Part shown: positions 24,747 through 34,300 of the stretch, one piece after another | Layout of the letters: every line of letters begins with the position of its first letter | Numbering within the stretch: the first letter of the stretch is position 1 | Assembly: GCA_038227135.1 (NCBI GenBank) | Contig: JBBRQC010000001.1 | Location: 124,001 to 188,000, forward strand | DNA: 64,000 nucleotides | DNA from: UBA4720 sp038227135 | Lineage (GTDB): Bacteria; Gemmatimonadota; Gemmatimonadetes; Gemmatimonadales; Gemmatimonadaceae | Direction: 5' to 3' | Made by a program: the position numbers and the translations under genes | The notes under the pieces: model-generated | What the model was told of the DNA's origin: nothing | What the model saw: only the letters and a program-made list of their open reading frames with translations | Database searches by the model: none

Positions 24747-25379
24747 TCAATTTTTTACATCCCGCGGCACCGACAGCACGTAACCCAGATCCAGGTGCAG
24801 GTGATCCTCCGCGTATCCGGTCGGGGCACCATACGGCCGTGTCCAGATGCCGGGCAACGTCTCTCTCGCGATCAGACTGAACCGCTCGATCGCGCTCCGG
24901 GTGTCCAGGTACGTATCGCCAATCCGATAGATGTTCGCGGCCGTACCCCAAGCGTGCGGAGTCGCATTCCTGGAGAACCGATGGGTCGGAGACCGGTACC
25001 CCCCGTTCGCCGATATGTGGACCAGCGTCCCGACAGCCTCCCGGAACCTGTCCAGGCACACTGCCAGCAGCGTTATTGCGCACGGAACGTACCGGGGGAA
25101 AGTCCTTAGAGGCGGGGCCTCCCTTACGTCCACCTGAATGAACTCCCAGAGCAGGAAATTCGAGGCTAACTCGATTTTCATGGCCGAATCCCAGGAGGGA
25201 ACTTCGTAGAAATAGCGAGGGAGCTGCCTCAACCGCCCAACGGAGTCCTTCCACTCCTCCCCTGGCCTCAACGCCTTGCGGTATTCGGGGGGTAGTGTCA
25301 GTCCGTCGACGACCCTTAGCGGAAAGTTCGGCGACTCATTCAAACCGGCATTGGCGGCAAAAGCATTCGAGGAGCTCAT
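24747..25379 (-). CDS. Peptidase M15/DD-peptidase-like protein
   Basis: 210 residues; ATG 25379 overlaps the stop of the beta-lactamase-like gene by four bases. The C-terminal half has the Hedgehog/DD-peptidase layout: SANGGYRSPTHR, then PHAWGTAANIY, then EDHLHLDLGYV. In active M15 enzymes the second block reads S-x-H-x-x-G-x-A-x-D; here the first histidine is H142 but the usual aspartate is N149. D192, H193, H195 and D197 are retained. There is no signal peptide. A cytosolic peptidase acting on imported murein peptides, or a non-catalytic binder, would fit. Confidence 0.7.
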   Translation of the reverse strand: MSSSNAFAANAGLNESPNFPLRVVDGLTLPPEYRKALRPGEEWKDSVGRLRQLPRYFYEVPSWDSAMKIELASNFLLWEFIQVDVREAPPLRTFPRYVPCAITLLAVCLDRFREAVGTLVHISANGGYRSPTHRFSRNATPHAWGTAANIYRIGDTYLDTRSAIERFSLIARETLPGIWTRPYGAPTGYAEDHLHLDLGYVLSVPRDVKN

Positions 25380-26248
25380 TCGTCGGGGGGACCCTGGGTG
25401 AGGAACTCATATATGGTATGCGAGATCGCCGCGATGGTTCTCGAGCGGCCCGAGCCTTCGGGTTCCCACTCGGTAAGAACCACAAGTACGTAGGGCTTCC
25501 GTTTGGGCAGATAGACGACGCCCGCGTCGTGCGCAATAGTCGAGATCTCGCCGGTCTTGTGGGCGACGCGGGCGCCTTTGGGCAGTCGGGCCGGAATCCC
25601 CTGATTGAATTCCTGTCCGTGGAGAATGTCCATCATCCGCCGAGATAGAGCCGGCGAGAAAGCCTTGCCCTCCGACAACAGCACCAGAATCCGCAGCAGC
25701 CCATCGGCCGTCACCACGTTGTTGATGCCCTTCTCGAAGGCGAGCTCGTCTTCCACTCCACGTTTTAGGTCGATTCCATCATCTACATCCAGCTCCTTCA
25801 GCGTCCGATTCACTGCGTCCGGCCCGATCACGCCGAGCAGGAGATTGGTCGCGAGGTTGCTGCTGGTGGTGATCATATGGTACGCGAGCTCGTCAACTCG
25901 CATCATCTTCCCGATCGCGTTGTGCACCGCTGAATTGGCGTCCCGGCCCGACTCGACCCGGAACGGCACGTTTTCGACCACGCTCAGAAACCGGTTGCGG
26001 ACGTGGACGCGCGAATGCGGGAGCAGATCTCCCCGGTCGATCGCCGCGAACACGCCCAGCAGTATCGGAACCTTGATTGTGCTCGCCGCATGGAACCAGC
26101 GGTCGGCCTTGTAGTGCAGCTCGAGGCCGGTTTCGGCGTCGTGGAGCGCGACCGCGATTGCTTTCGCGCCCGACTCTTTCTCGATGGTCTCGATCTTCGT
26201 TTGCAGCACGCGCTCCCGCGCCGCCGTCGGGCTCTCCGTCTTCGACAT
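25376..26248 (-). CDS. Class A beta-lactamase-fold serine hydrolase without signal peptide
   Basis: 290 residues. Active-site motifs: STIK (S56, K59), SSN (129-131, where class A enzymes have SDN) and HKTG (230-233). I do not see the omega-loop glutamate motif ExxLN in its usual form. The N-terminus (MSKTESPTAARERVLQTKIE) is charged, with no signal peptide, although true beta-lactamases act in the periplasm. It follows the permease gene by eight bases and overlaps the M15-like gene. A cytosolic or unconventionally exported peptidase/amidase on peptides is as likely as antibiotic hydrolysis. Confidence 0.82.
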   Translation of the reverse strand: MSKTESPTAARERVLQTKIETIEKESGAKAIAVALHDAETGLELHYKADRWFHAASTIKVPILLGVFAAIDRGDLLPHSRVHVRNRFLSVVENVPFRVESGRDANSAVHNAIGKMMRVDELAYHMITTSSNLATNLLLGVIGPDAVNRTLKELDVDDGIDLKRGVEDELAFEKGINNVVTADGLLRILVLLSEGKAFSPALSRRMMDILHGQEFNQGIPARLPKGARVAHKTGEISTIAHDAGVVYLPKRKPYVLVVLTEWEPEGSGRSRTIAAISHTIYEFLTQGPPDE

Positions 26249-26256
26249 CGAGACGG

Positions 26257-27177
26257 TCAGGAGTATGCTACGCGAGGATCCGCTTTGGCGTAGGCGAGAT
26301 CGGTAAGGAGATTCACCATCACGAAGACGACACTCAGAAACAACACGGAGCCCTGAATCGCTGGCAGGTCGCGCCGGGTGATCGCATTGACGACGTAGCG
26401 CCCAAGACCCGGCCAGCTGAAAATCGTCTCGGTGAGGATGCTGCCGGTGAGATAGTATCCGAAATCGAGACCGAGCACGGTAATGATCGGGATCAGCGCG
26501 TTTCGCAGAGCGTGTCGCACGACGACGACCCGCTCATTGAGTCCTTTCGCGCGCGCCGTGCGGACGAAGTCGCCGCCGAGCACGTCGAGCATGGCCGATC
26601 TGGTCACTCGGGCGAGAAAGGCGATGGATCGCGAGCCGAGTGCGAAGGCGGGAAGGATCAGGTACTTGATGCCGCCGTAACCGGAGGGCGGAAGCCATTT
26701 CAGAATCACGGCAAAGACCAGAATCAGTATCAATCCGACCCAGTACACCGGAAAAGAAATTCCGAGGTAGGCGAATCCGAGCCCGAGCCTGTCGAACCAG
26801 CCGCCCGGATTTCGCGCGCTCAGCACACCGAGAGTGATGCCGAGCACTGAGGCGAGCAGCATCGCCGATCCGGCGAGGAGCAGTGTCTTCGGGAACCGCT
26901 CGCGAATGTCCTGAATGATCGGGCGCTGTGTGATGTAGGAATTTCCAAAGTTTCCCCGCAGCACTCCGCCAGTATAGAGCGTGAACTGCTTCAGGAGCGG
27001 CTCGTCGAGATGAAGCTCCTTTCTCAGACGTGCGATCGTTTCCGGGTCGGCTCTCTCACCCACCATCTCCTGGACCGGGTCACCGGGCGCAACGTACAAG
27101 AGAAGAAATACGACGACCAGCACTCCGAACAGCGTCGGAATAGAAAGCGCGAGTCTCCGGACGATGAAAGACAGCAC
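26257..27177 (-). CDS. ABC peptide transporter permease, DppB/OppB type
   Basis: 306 residues with an N-terminal helix followed by the long periplasmic region and five more helices. The landmarks are LRKELHLDEPLLKQF, GNFGNSYITQRPI, and the EAA loop VRTARAKGLNERVVVVRHALRNALIP. It is the first of the two inner-membrane subunits that normally pair with DppC and two ATPases. None of those is encoded in the window: the next gene is a serine hydrolase. The missing subunits must come from elsewhere or the permease works as a homodimer. Confidence 0.92.
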   Translation of the reverse strand: MLSFIVRRLALSIPTLFGVLVVVFLLLYVAPGDPVQEMVGERADPETIARLRKELHLDEPLLKQFTLYTGGVLRGNFGNSYITQRPIIQDIRERFPKTLLLAGSAMLLASVLGITLGVLSARNPGGWFDRLGLGFAYLGISFPVYWVGLILILVFAVILKWLPPSGYGGIKYLILPAFALGSRSIAFLARVTRSAMLDVLGGDFVRTARAKGLNERVVVVRHALRNALIPIITVLGLDFGYYLTGSILTETIFSWPGLGRYVVNAITRRDLPAIQGSVLFLSVVFVMVNLLTDLAYAKADPRVAYS

Positions 27178-27181
27178 CGCT

Positions 27182-28735
27182 CTATTTGCTGATCGTCACA
27201 TCGGTCCACCGTTGACCGTTGAAGACGGCGGGAACGGCGAACGCCTTGATCCATGGCTGTACCGCGTACATGTCCTTGTAGAAGAACAGGTAGATCATCG
27301 GCGCATCGGCGAACTGGATCTGATCCGCCCGGGTATAGAGCGCATTGCGCTTCGCTTCGTCCTGCTCGCGGTGAGCCGAATCCACCAGCGCGTCGAATTT
27401 CGGATTCGAGTAGAACGAGACGTTGCCGCCGACTCCCTTGTTCTTGCTGTGGAGCAGCGGATACAAAAAGTTTTCGGCGTCGGGATAATCCGCCCACCAC
27501 TCCTTGAGCGCGAGGTCCGTCTGCCCCTTACGCGCGGCTTCCCGCATCGATGACGCATCGCGCTGGACGATCTTGGCGCGGATTCCTGCCTGCGCGAGAT
27601 TCGCCTGGATCGTCTGCGAAAGCCGTGGGGATTGGTCGGTGGTTGCCGCCCACAGCTCGACGTCGATCCCGTTGGGATGACCCGCGTCGGCGAGGAGCTG
27701 CTTTGCCTTGGCGACGTCGTAGCCATACGGTTTTCCGTTCGTGTTGTACCCGCCGAGGATTGGCGGAATCACTCCGTTGGCGACGGCTCCGCGGCCGGCC
27801 ATCACCTGGCTCAGCGTAGTCGGGACATCGATCGCGTAGTTGAGCGCCTGTCTCACGCGCGAGTCCTTGAGCGGCCCCCGAGTGGTGTTGATCGCGACGT
27901 ACCAGAACCGAAGCGCGGGCGCGGAAGTGAGGAGCTTCTTTTTCTCCGGATCCACCGCCCACGACTTTCCCGCTTCGTCAGGCACGTTCAGGACATCGAC
28001 GTTGCCCGCCTCGAACTCGGCGGTGGCCGTGCTAGCTTCCGGGATGATGCGCGCCGTCAGAGAATCGGTTTTCGGCGCGCCGTCGAAGTACGCCGGGTTC
28101 CTGGCGAACCGCAGATAATCATCGTGTCGCCATTCGACGAACTTCCATGGACCGGTGCCGATCGGCTTCTGTCCGAAATCGGCGGGTGGGTTATCGGGGA
28201 CCACCGACGTCACCGGCATCGCGAGCAGCTTCGGGAAAATCGAAAACGGCTCCTTGAGCGTGATCACCACCGTAGAATCGTCTGACGCCACCATGCCCGT
28301 GATCGTCTTCCCTTTGCCGGCCGCGTAATCCTCGGCGCCCTTGATCGGGTAGAGCGGCCAGCCGCGTCCACCCTTGGTGGCCGGATCGAGGACGCGCTGG
28401 AAGGAACTGACTACATTGTGCGCGGAAAATCCCCGGCCGTCGTGGAACTTGACCCCGGTGCGCAGATGGAAGGTGTAGATGATTCCATCGGGGCTCACGT
28501 CCCAGGATCTGGCCAGTCCCGGGACGACTTTCGCGTCGGGGGTGAAGCGCGTCAGTCCGTCGAATACGTACGCGACGGCGCGACCCGTCGGGACATCCGT
28601 GGAAAGCGCAGGATCGAGCGATCGCGGATCGTAGGTATCTCGGGAGTCGATGATCGTCTTACGAGTAGGTGCCGACTCACTGCCGCCGCCGCAGGCGATA
28701 ATGGCGGGTAAAACGAGGAGGAAAAGTCGCCGCAT
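27182..28735 (-). CDS. ABC peptide-binding lipoprotein, DppA/OppA family
   Basis: 517 residues from ATG 28735, where a signal peptide with lipobox ending IIAC starts; a longer upstream frame is not signal-like. SBP_bac_5 landmarks: DPRSLDPALSTDVPTGRAV near the N-terminus, AHNVVSSFQRVLDP, PIGTGPWKFVEW, and WWADYPDAENFLYPLL, a family hallmark near the C-terminus. It is expected to bind oligopeptides or murein peptides in the periplasm and deliver them to the downstream permease, four bases away. Ligand not readable; the MppA-like murein tripeptide role is inferred only from neighbours. Confidence 0.92.
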   Translation of the reverse strand: MRRLFLLVLPAIIACGGGSESAPTRKTIIDSRDTYDPRSLDPALSTDVPTGRAVAYVFDGLTRFTPDAKVVPGLARSWDVSPDGIIYTFHLRTGVKFHDGRGFSAHNVVSSFQRVLDPATKGGRGWPLYPIKGAEDYAAGKGKTITGMVASDDSTVVITLKEPFSIFPKLLAMPVTSVVPDNPPADFGQKPIGTGPWKFVEWRHDDYLRFARNPAYFDGAPKTDSLTARIIPEASTATAEFEAGNVDVLNVPDEAGKSWAVDPEKKKLLTSAPALRFWYVAINTTRGPLKDSRVRQALNYAIDVPTTLSQVMAGRGAVANGVIPPILGGYNTNGKPYGYDVAKAKQLLADAGHPNGIDVELWAATTDQSPRLSQTIQANLAQAGIRAKIVQRDASSMREAARKGQTDLALKEWWADYPDAENFLYPLLHSKNKGVGGNVSFYSNPKFDALVDSAHREQDEAKRNALYTRADQIQFADAPMIYLFFYKDMYAVQPWIKAFAVPAVFNGQRWTDVTISK

Positions 28736-28808
28736 ACGATTGCTCTTACCGTTGACATGAAGGGGCAAAATACGAGAACTTTCGCGGACCCTCGAACCAG
28801 GCCTCGCC

Positions 28809-29081
28809 GTGAGCGCAGAATACTATTACCGCCGTCAACTTGGCGCCAAGGATCTACTGCCCGCCGTTGGCGTTGGTGTCGCCGTCGGTTTGGCCGGGTT
28901 CTACATTGTGCAACTCTTAATCCAGCGGACGCCCCTCGTTCCGCAGGGAGAGCTCACGCGGGCGCCGGCAATGCCCCCGAAGCGAATGCTTGGAGACAGA
29001 ACGGAGCCCGAGACGGAGACGCATTACGCTCGCGAGCTGCCGCCCGGACAGCCACCGGGCGCTCGCGTGATGAAAGGGTGA
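28809..29081 (+). CDS. Small single-pass membrane protein before tamA
   Basis: 90 residues from GTG 28809. A short N-terminus with tyrosines (EYYYRRQLGAKDL), one helix (VGVGVAVGLAGFYIVQLLI) and a proline-rich, charged periplasmic or cytosolic tail. No domain recognised. Its stop overlaps the GTG start of the Omp85 gene (GTGA, 29078-29081), so the two are probably translated together. A TTGACA at 28752-28757 may be the operon -35, but I see no convincing -10. Confidence 0.7.
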   Translation: MSAEYYYRRQLGAKDLLPAVGVGVAVGLAGFYIVQLLIQRTPLVPQGELTRAPAMPPKRMLGDRTEPETETHYARELPPGQPPGARVMKG

Positions 29082-31345
29082 AGCGCGGACCCGGAATAAG
29101 ACTCGGGACTCTTGTCACATTCGCTTTTCTAGCAGCGTTTTCCGGGGCCACCCCTGCCCGCGCTCAGGACATCGATTGTCAGCGTGGCGACCTGGAAGTG
29201 ATGCGGCTGGTGTTCGAGGGGAACAAGGCCTTTTCTGATGCCGAGCTGGCGAAGACTATCGTAACCACGCCATCGGCGTGGGCGCGGCGTTACCTCTACC
29301 TGCCGTTTACGGTCAAACATTGCCTGGACCGTACCGAGCTCCCGAATGACCGCGCCCGGCTGATAATCTTTTATCGCCGCCGGGGGTATCCAAAGGCGAC
29401 CGTCGACACCGTCGTCAAGCCGCTGGGAAAGGGGGCTGTCGAGGTACGATTCAAAATCAACGAAGGACCGCCGATCATACTGAGATCCTTCGTCATGCGC
29501 GGAGTGGATTCGGTACCAGAGAGAGCGCGGGTAATCCGCGATCTTCCGGTGCACGAAGGAGGGAGATTCGATCGCTTCGCGATCGATGCCGCGGCCGACA
29601 CTGTCCGCGAGCGCCTGCACAACAACGGATATCCAAGGGCGGATGCTGTCAACAGCTTCACCGTGAACGACAGCACGCTGAGCGCGTGGGACACGTTGAC
29701 GCTTACGCCGGGGCCAAGAGCGAGGATTGGAGCGATCAAAATTCAAGTGACGCCGTTAGGGGAAAGGAAGCAGCAGATACCGACCAGAATCGTGCGCCGC
29801 ATCATGGGGCTCGACTCCGGCCGGCTTTTCCGCGAGGACGAGATCGTGGACGCGCAGCGCGCCCTGTATCAAACGGAGGCGTATCAGCACGTGTCGATCA
29901 CGCCGGACTCGAGCCGTGATTCCCTGGTGACGCTCTACGCGAATCTCGCCGAAGCGCCGATGCACGCGGCGCGGGTGGGAGCCGGATACGGGACGCTCGA
30001 CTGCTTTCGAGTGACAAGCGAGTACACCGATTACAACTTCCTGAACGGCGCGCGCCGGCTCGACCTGAACGGCAGGGTCTCGAAGATCGGGATCGGGCGT
30101 CCACTGAGTGGGGCGCCTGGATTCTGCCCCACCGCGAAGAAGGACGTGTTCAGCAACCTGCTCAGCTATTACATAGGCGCCACGCTGCGCCAGCCCGTGT
30201 TTTTCGGATTGAGGACGGTGCCGACGCTCACCGTTTACAGCCAGAGTGTCTCGGAGTACAACGCCTATCGCCGCACGACTGCTATCGGAGGCGTGGCATC
30301 AATAGTCTGGCGCTCGATCACGCGGACGCCCGTCAGTCTCAGCTATTCAATGGACCTTGGCCGCACGGAAGCGCAGCCGGCGCTCTTCTGCGCGTTGTTC
30401 AATCTGTGCGACGCCGAGGAGCGGCGGCGGGTCGAGAAGACGCAGCGCCTGGCGATACTGAGTCTGAGCGCGACACGTGACAACTCCAACAGTCTCCTGT
30501 CGCCCACACGCGGATCGATCATTCGTGTCGAGGCGCGTCATTCTTCGCCTTTCATTCTGTCGGACACCGCGCTCCAGTTCAACAAGTTCGTCGGCGATGC
30601 TTCGCGCTACATCAACGCCGGCGGGGGCAACGTGTTCGCGCTTCGCCTCCGCGGCGGCGTCGTCTACGGCCGAAGCCTTGGCTCCGCTACAGGATTCATC
30701 CCGCCTTCAGAGCGCCTGTACGCGGGCGGGCCCACCACTGTGCGCGGGTTTGCGCAGAACGAGCTGGGATCAGCCATCTACATCGCCTCCAGTCCGTTTC
30801 TGATCCTGCCGCCTGCGGCGAGCGGACTGCCGGACACCGTCGTGAGGGACACCAGCGGGATCCAGAGAAGAGTCGTACCGGTGGGCGGCAACAGTCTGGT
30901 CGTGGCCAACGTCGAGCTGCGACTTCGCAGCCCGATACTTCCTGAGCTGCTCCAGCTCACTCTGTTCACCGACGCCGGAGAGGTCTGGAATCGCGGCAGC
31001 ACCTCGGCATTGGGTGGCGTGAAGCTCAAAGTCACGCCCGGTATTCAGATGACCGCGTTCTCTCCCGTTGGCCCGGTGCGGGTCGCGGTCGGATACAACC
31101 CATACCGCCGGCCGACCGGTCCGCTCTACTACGAAGCGACGAATGTCCCGGGAGCGCCTCTCTTGTGCGTGAGCCCCGGCAATGATGTCCCTACCCATTT
31201 CTCGCCGCCCGATCCGAAGACGGGCGCGGTCACAATAACGCAGGACATCACTGCCAACGGGTGTGCGCCGACTTACCAACCCCCAAAGGACAATCGCTTC
31301 CGCAGCAGGCTCACGTTCAGCTTCGCCATCGGCCAGGCGTTCTAG
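29078..31345 (+). CDS. Omp85-family outer-membrane assembly protein, TamA-like
   Basis: 755 residues from GTG 29078; the frame is open upstream, but a signal peptide (LGTLVTFAFLAAFSGATPARA) begins right after this start. Three POTRA-like repeats occupy about residues 40-330, including VEVRFKINEGPPIILRSF, and the C-terminal half is a beta barrel whose loop-6 motif AGGPTTVRGFAQNELG is intact. It ends with an aromatic residue (GQAF), as outer-membrane barrels do. The next gene is TamB, so this is the outer-membrane half of a Tam system for protein insertion or lipid transport. BamA is the alternative, but three POTRAs and the TamB partner favour TamA. Confidence 0.88.
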   Translation: MKRGPGIRLGTLVTFAFLAAFSGATPARAQDIDCQRGDLEVMRLVFEGNKAFSDAELAKTIVTTPSAWARRYLYLPFTVKHCLDRTELPNDRARLIIFYRRRGYPKATVDTVVKPLGKGAVEVRFKINEGPPIILRSFVMRGVDSVPERARVIRDLPVHEGGRFDRFAIDAAADTVRERLHNNGYPRADAVNSFTVNDSTLSAWDTLTLTPGPRARIGAIKIQVTPLGERKQQIPTRIVRRIMGLDSGRLFREDEIVDAQRALYQTEAYQHVSITPDSSRDSLVTLYANLAEAPMHAARVGAGYGTLDCFRVTSEYTDYNFLNGARRLDLNGRVSKIGIGRPLSGAPGFCPTAKKDVFSNLLSYYIGATLRQPVFFGLRTVPTLTVYSQSVSEYNAYRRTTAIGGVASIVWRSITRTPVSLSYSMDLGRTEAQPALFCALFNLCDAEERRRVEKTQRLAILSLSATRDNSNSLLSPTRGSIIRVEARHSSPFILSDTALQFNKFVGDASRYINAGGGNVFALRLRGGVVYGRSLGSATGFIPPSERLYAGGPTTVRGFAQNELGSAIYIASSPFLILPPAASGLPDTVVRDTSGIQRRVVPVGGNSLVVANVELRLRSPILPELLQLTLFTDAGEVWNRGSTSALGGVKLKVTPGIQMTAFSPVGPVRVAVGYNPYRRPTGPLYYEATNVPGAPLLCVSPGNDVPTHFSPPDPKTGAVTITQDITANGCAPTYQPPKDNRFRSRLTFSFAIGQAF

Positions 31346-31351
31346 CCCCCA

Positions 31352-34300
31352 ATGACACGCCGTCTCCGCATCGTTCTCGCGAGCGCCATCGTGCTGGTGG
31401 GGCTCGGCGTGATACTCGTTCTCAGCGTAATCGGAGTGACGCACACCGGCTTCGGCCAGGAGCGCGTGCGCGGAATGGTGATGTCGATGCTCGCCGGCCA
31501 GGTCAAGGGAAAGGTCTACATCGGCCGGATTAGCGGAGGCTTTTTCAACGGTGTAACGATCGACTCGCTCGAGATCCGCGACGACGAAGATTCCGTATTC
31601 GTCGCGTCGGGACCGATTCGAGTATCCTACGACACGCGCGATTTGTTCGACCGCAGGATTCTGCTCAGCAACCTGCAGGTCCAGCGTCCCCTGATTCATC
31701 TTCGTCAGCACGAAAATGGCGACTGGAACTGGCGGCGCATCTTCCCCGCGAGCGTCGAAAAGCAGCAGCGAAACCAGCGGGGCTTCGGTCAGTACGTCGT
31801 CATCGACTCTTCGGAGATTCACGACGCGACCTTCACTCTGACCATTCCCTGGCATCCGGCGGACTCCTTGCGCGGGGCGAAACTCGATAGCGCGATCAGG
31901 TATGAGCTGGCGCGGCCGGATCACGAGATTCGGCGCACTCGCGAAGGCTTCGCGCGAACCTGGCGGTGGACGAGGGCCGAGGCGAACGTCGGCTTTGCAC
32001 GCATCGCCGACCCGGACACGGTGGGCCGGCTGTTTCGCGTGAAGAACGTGAGCTTCACCGAGAGCGATCCACCCTTCAAGTTCCGGAACATCTCGGGAAC
32101 GTTCCTCAACCTCGGCGATTCCATTTTCGTCGACGCGGAGCACTGGGACCTTCCCCGCTCCACGGGTACCGCGCGCGGCAGCGTGGTGTGGGGAAGCGAT
32201 CTGCCAATCCGCTACTACGTGCACGTCGTCGGCGACTCCGTCGCGCTGAACGATGTTGCCTGGGTCTATCCGACTTTGCCCACGACCGGCGGTGGCAAGA
32301 TGGAGCTCGATATCCGGAGCGAGCGCGATCCGCGATTCCTGGACTACGTGCTCACGAAAATGGATGTGCACACGACGGGTTCGCACCTGCTGGGGCAGAT
32401 GACGTTCGGCACCGGCGGTCCCGTGCTCGCGGTGAAGAACCTCGATCTTCAGGCCGCGCCGGTCGATTTCGATCTCCTCCGCACGCTCAACGGAAAACCC
32501 TTTCCGTACGACTGGCAGGGAAAGCTCACCGGAAACGTGAAGGGAGCGGGCGGGCCGCTGAACCATTTCAAGGTGGATCAATCGTCGCTGGTATTTGCCG
32601 ACGCGCACGTTCCGGGAGCGATTACGACCGCGAGTGGAGAGGGCGAGTTGGACATCCTGTTTCCCGCCTTCACGGCCTTCCACGATTTCCACGTCGACGT
32701 CGGTACGCTCGACCTGCGAACGCTCCAGTATCTCAATCCACTTTTCCCTAAGATCAAGGGAACTCTTTCCGGCACGGCCAACCTCGATTCGTCCTGGCTC
32801 GACGTGCGCTTCAGAAACGCAGATCTGTATCATCACGACGGAGCGCAGCCCGTATCACACGTCACTGGCGACGGACGCGTCACGTGGGGCAAGTATCTCA
32901 TCTACGATCTCGCCCTCCAGGCGCAGCCCCTCTCGTTCACTGCGCTATCGCATTCGTATCCACTCCTCCCGCTGCGCGGAAGCTACGCGGGGCCCATGCT
33001 GGTGAAGGGAACCTCGCCGAATCTGCTGGTGAACACGACTCTCACCGGCGCTGCCGGCGCGTTCGCGTTCAACGGACTGCTCGACGCGGATCCGCTGGAG
33101 TACGCCGCGCGCGGGCGAGCGACGACCACCTCGCTCGATCTCCGCACGCTGCTGGAGAAGAACACCCTCCCCCACACCCAGCTTACCGGCCAGTACGATC
33201 TCGACATGAGGGGAGAATCGCTTCCGACGCTCGCCGGCAGCGCGGTCGCATCGATCGGGCGGTCCACGGTCGCGGGCTTCCGCGTGGATCCTTCCATAGC
33301 GCGGGTACACGTGGCCAACGGCGTGGCGACCGTGGACACGCTCGCCTTGAATGCGACCGGGTTGAGAGCGTTCGCCTCCGGCACATTCGGCATGAGCGGG
33401 ACTCACACCGGTACTCTCAAGTTCAGCGCCGTGATGGATTCTCTGTCGCGGCTTCGGGCACTCGTGCCCAGCCTCGAGACAAACGCCGCCGTCGACTCGC
33501 TTCATGGCAGCGCCGAGCTAACCGGCGAGCTGTCCGGGAGCATCGATCACCTCGGGTTAAACGGAATTGTCAGAGCGAACGACATCACCTTCGGTGCGCG
33601 GAGAGTGGAAAGCGTTCGGGGCTCGATTCTGCTGGCGGACATAACAAAGGACGTGCATGGGTCCCTGATATTCGGAGCCGATACGGTGTCGCTCGGTGCA
33701 GTCGGCTTCCACAGCATCAGGGCCTCCGTCGCCCTGATGTCTCCGACGTCGGGGCATTTCAGCGCCTCGATGCTTAGCGAGAGCGGCGTGCAGACCGAGC
33801 TTGCCGGCAATCTCACCCGCAGCCGCGACACCACCATCGTGCGCCTTGACTCGGCGGCGGTGCAGGTGGATTCCGCGAATCGCTACCGGCTGCAATATCC
33901 CACGCGCATTCAGTTCTCGAAGGGGTTTCTCGCGCTCGACTCGCTCCTGCTGCAGCACAGCAGCAACGCCAAGCTCGTCGTGGAGAACGTGCGACTGAAT
34001 AGCGACTCGATCAAAGGACACGTCCGGACGGACAGCGTTGACCTGCGACTCGTCCGCGCATTCGTGCCGGGGCTGGTAGACGCGCGCGGCGCGATCGTGG
34101 CCGACGTGGATATTCGCGGCAGCATCAAGCAGCCCCAGTTGTTCGGTCAGATCTCGCTCGCCGATGGGTTCGCGCGATTCTCCAATCTCGGCACCAGCTA
34201 CAGCCACATCACGGCGGACATCGCGCTGGCCGGGGACACCGTCCACATCAGAAAACTTTCCGCCGAAACCGTGAAGGACCGGCGCGGGTCGGTCTCCGTG

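Noticed and set aside
30770..32836. 688-codon open frame on the minus strand across tamA/tamB
   Set aside because: Antisense to two clear genes, no domain, and composition typical of shadow frames.
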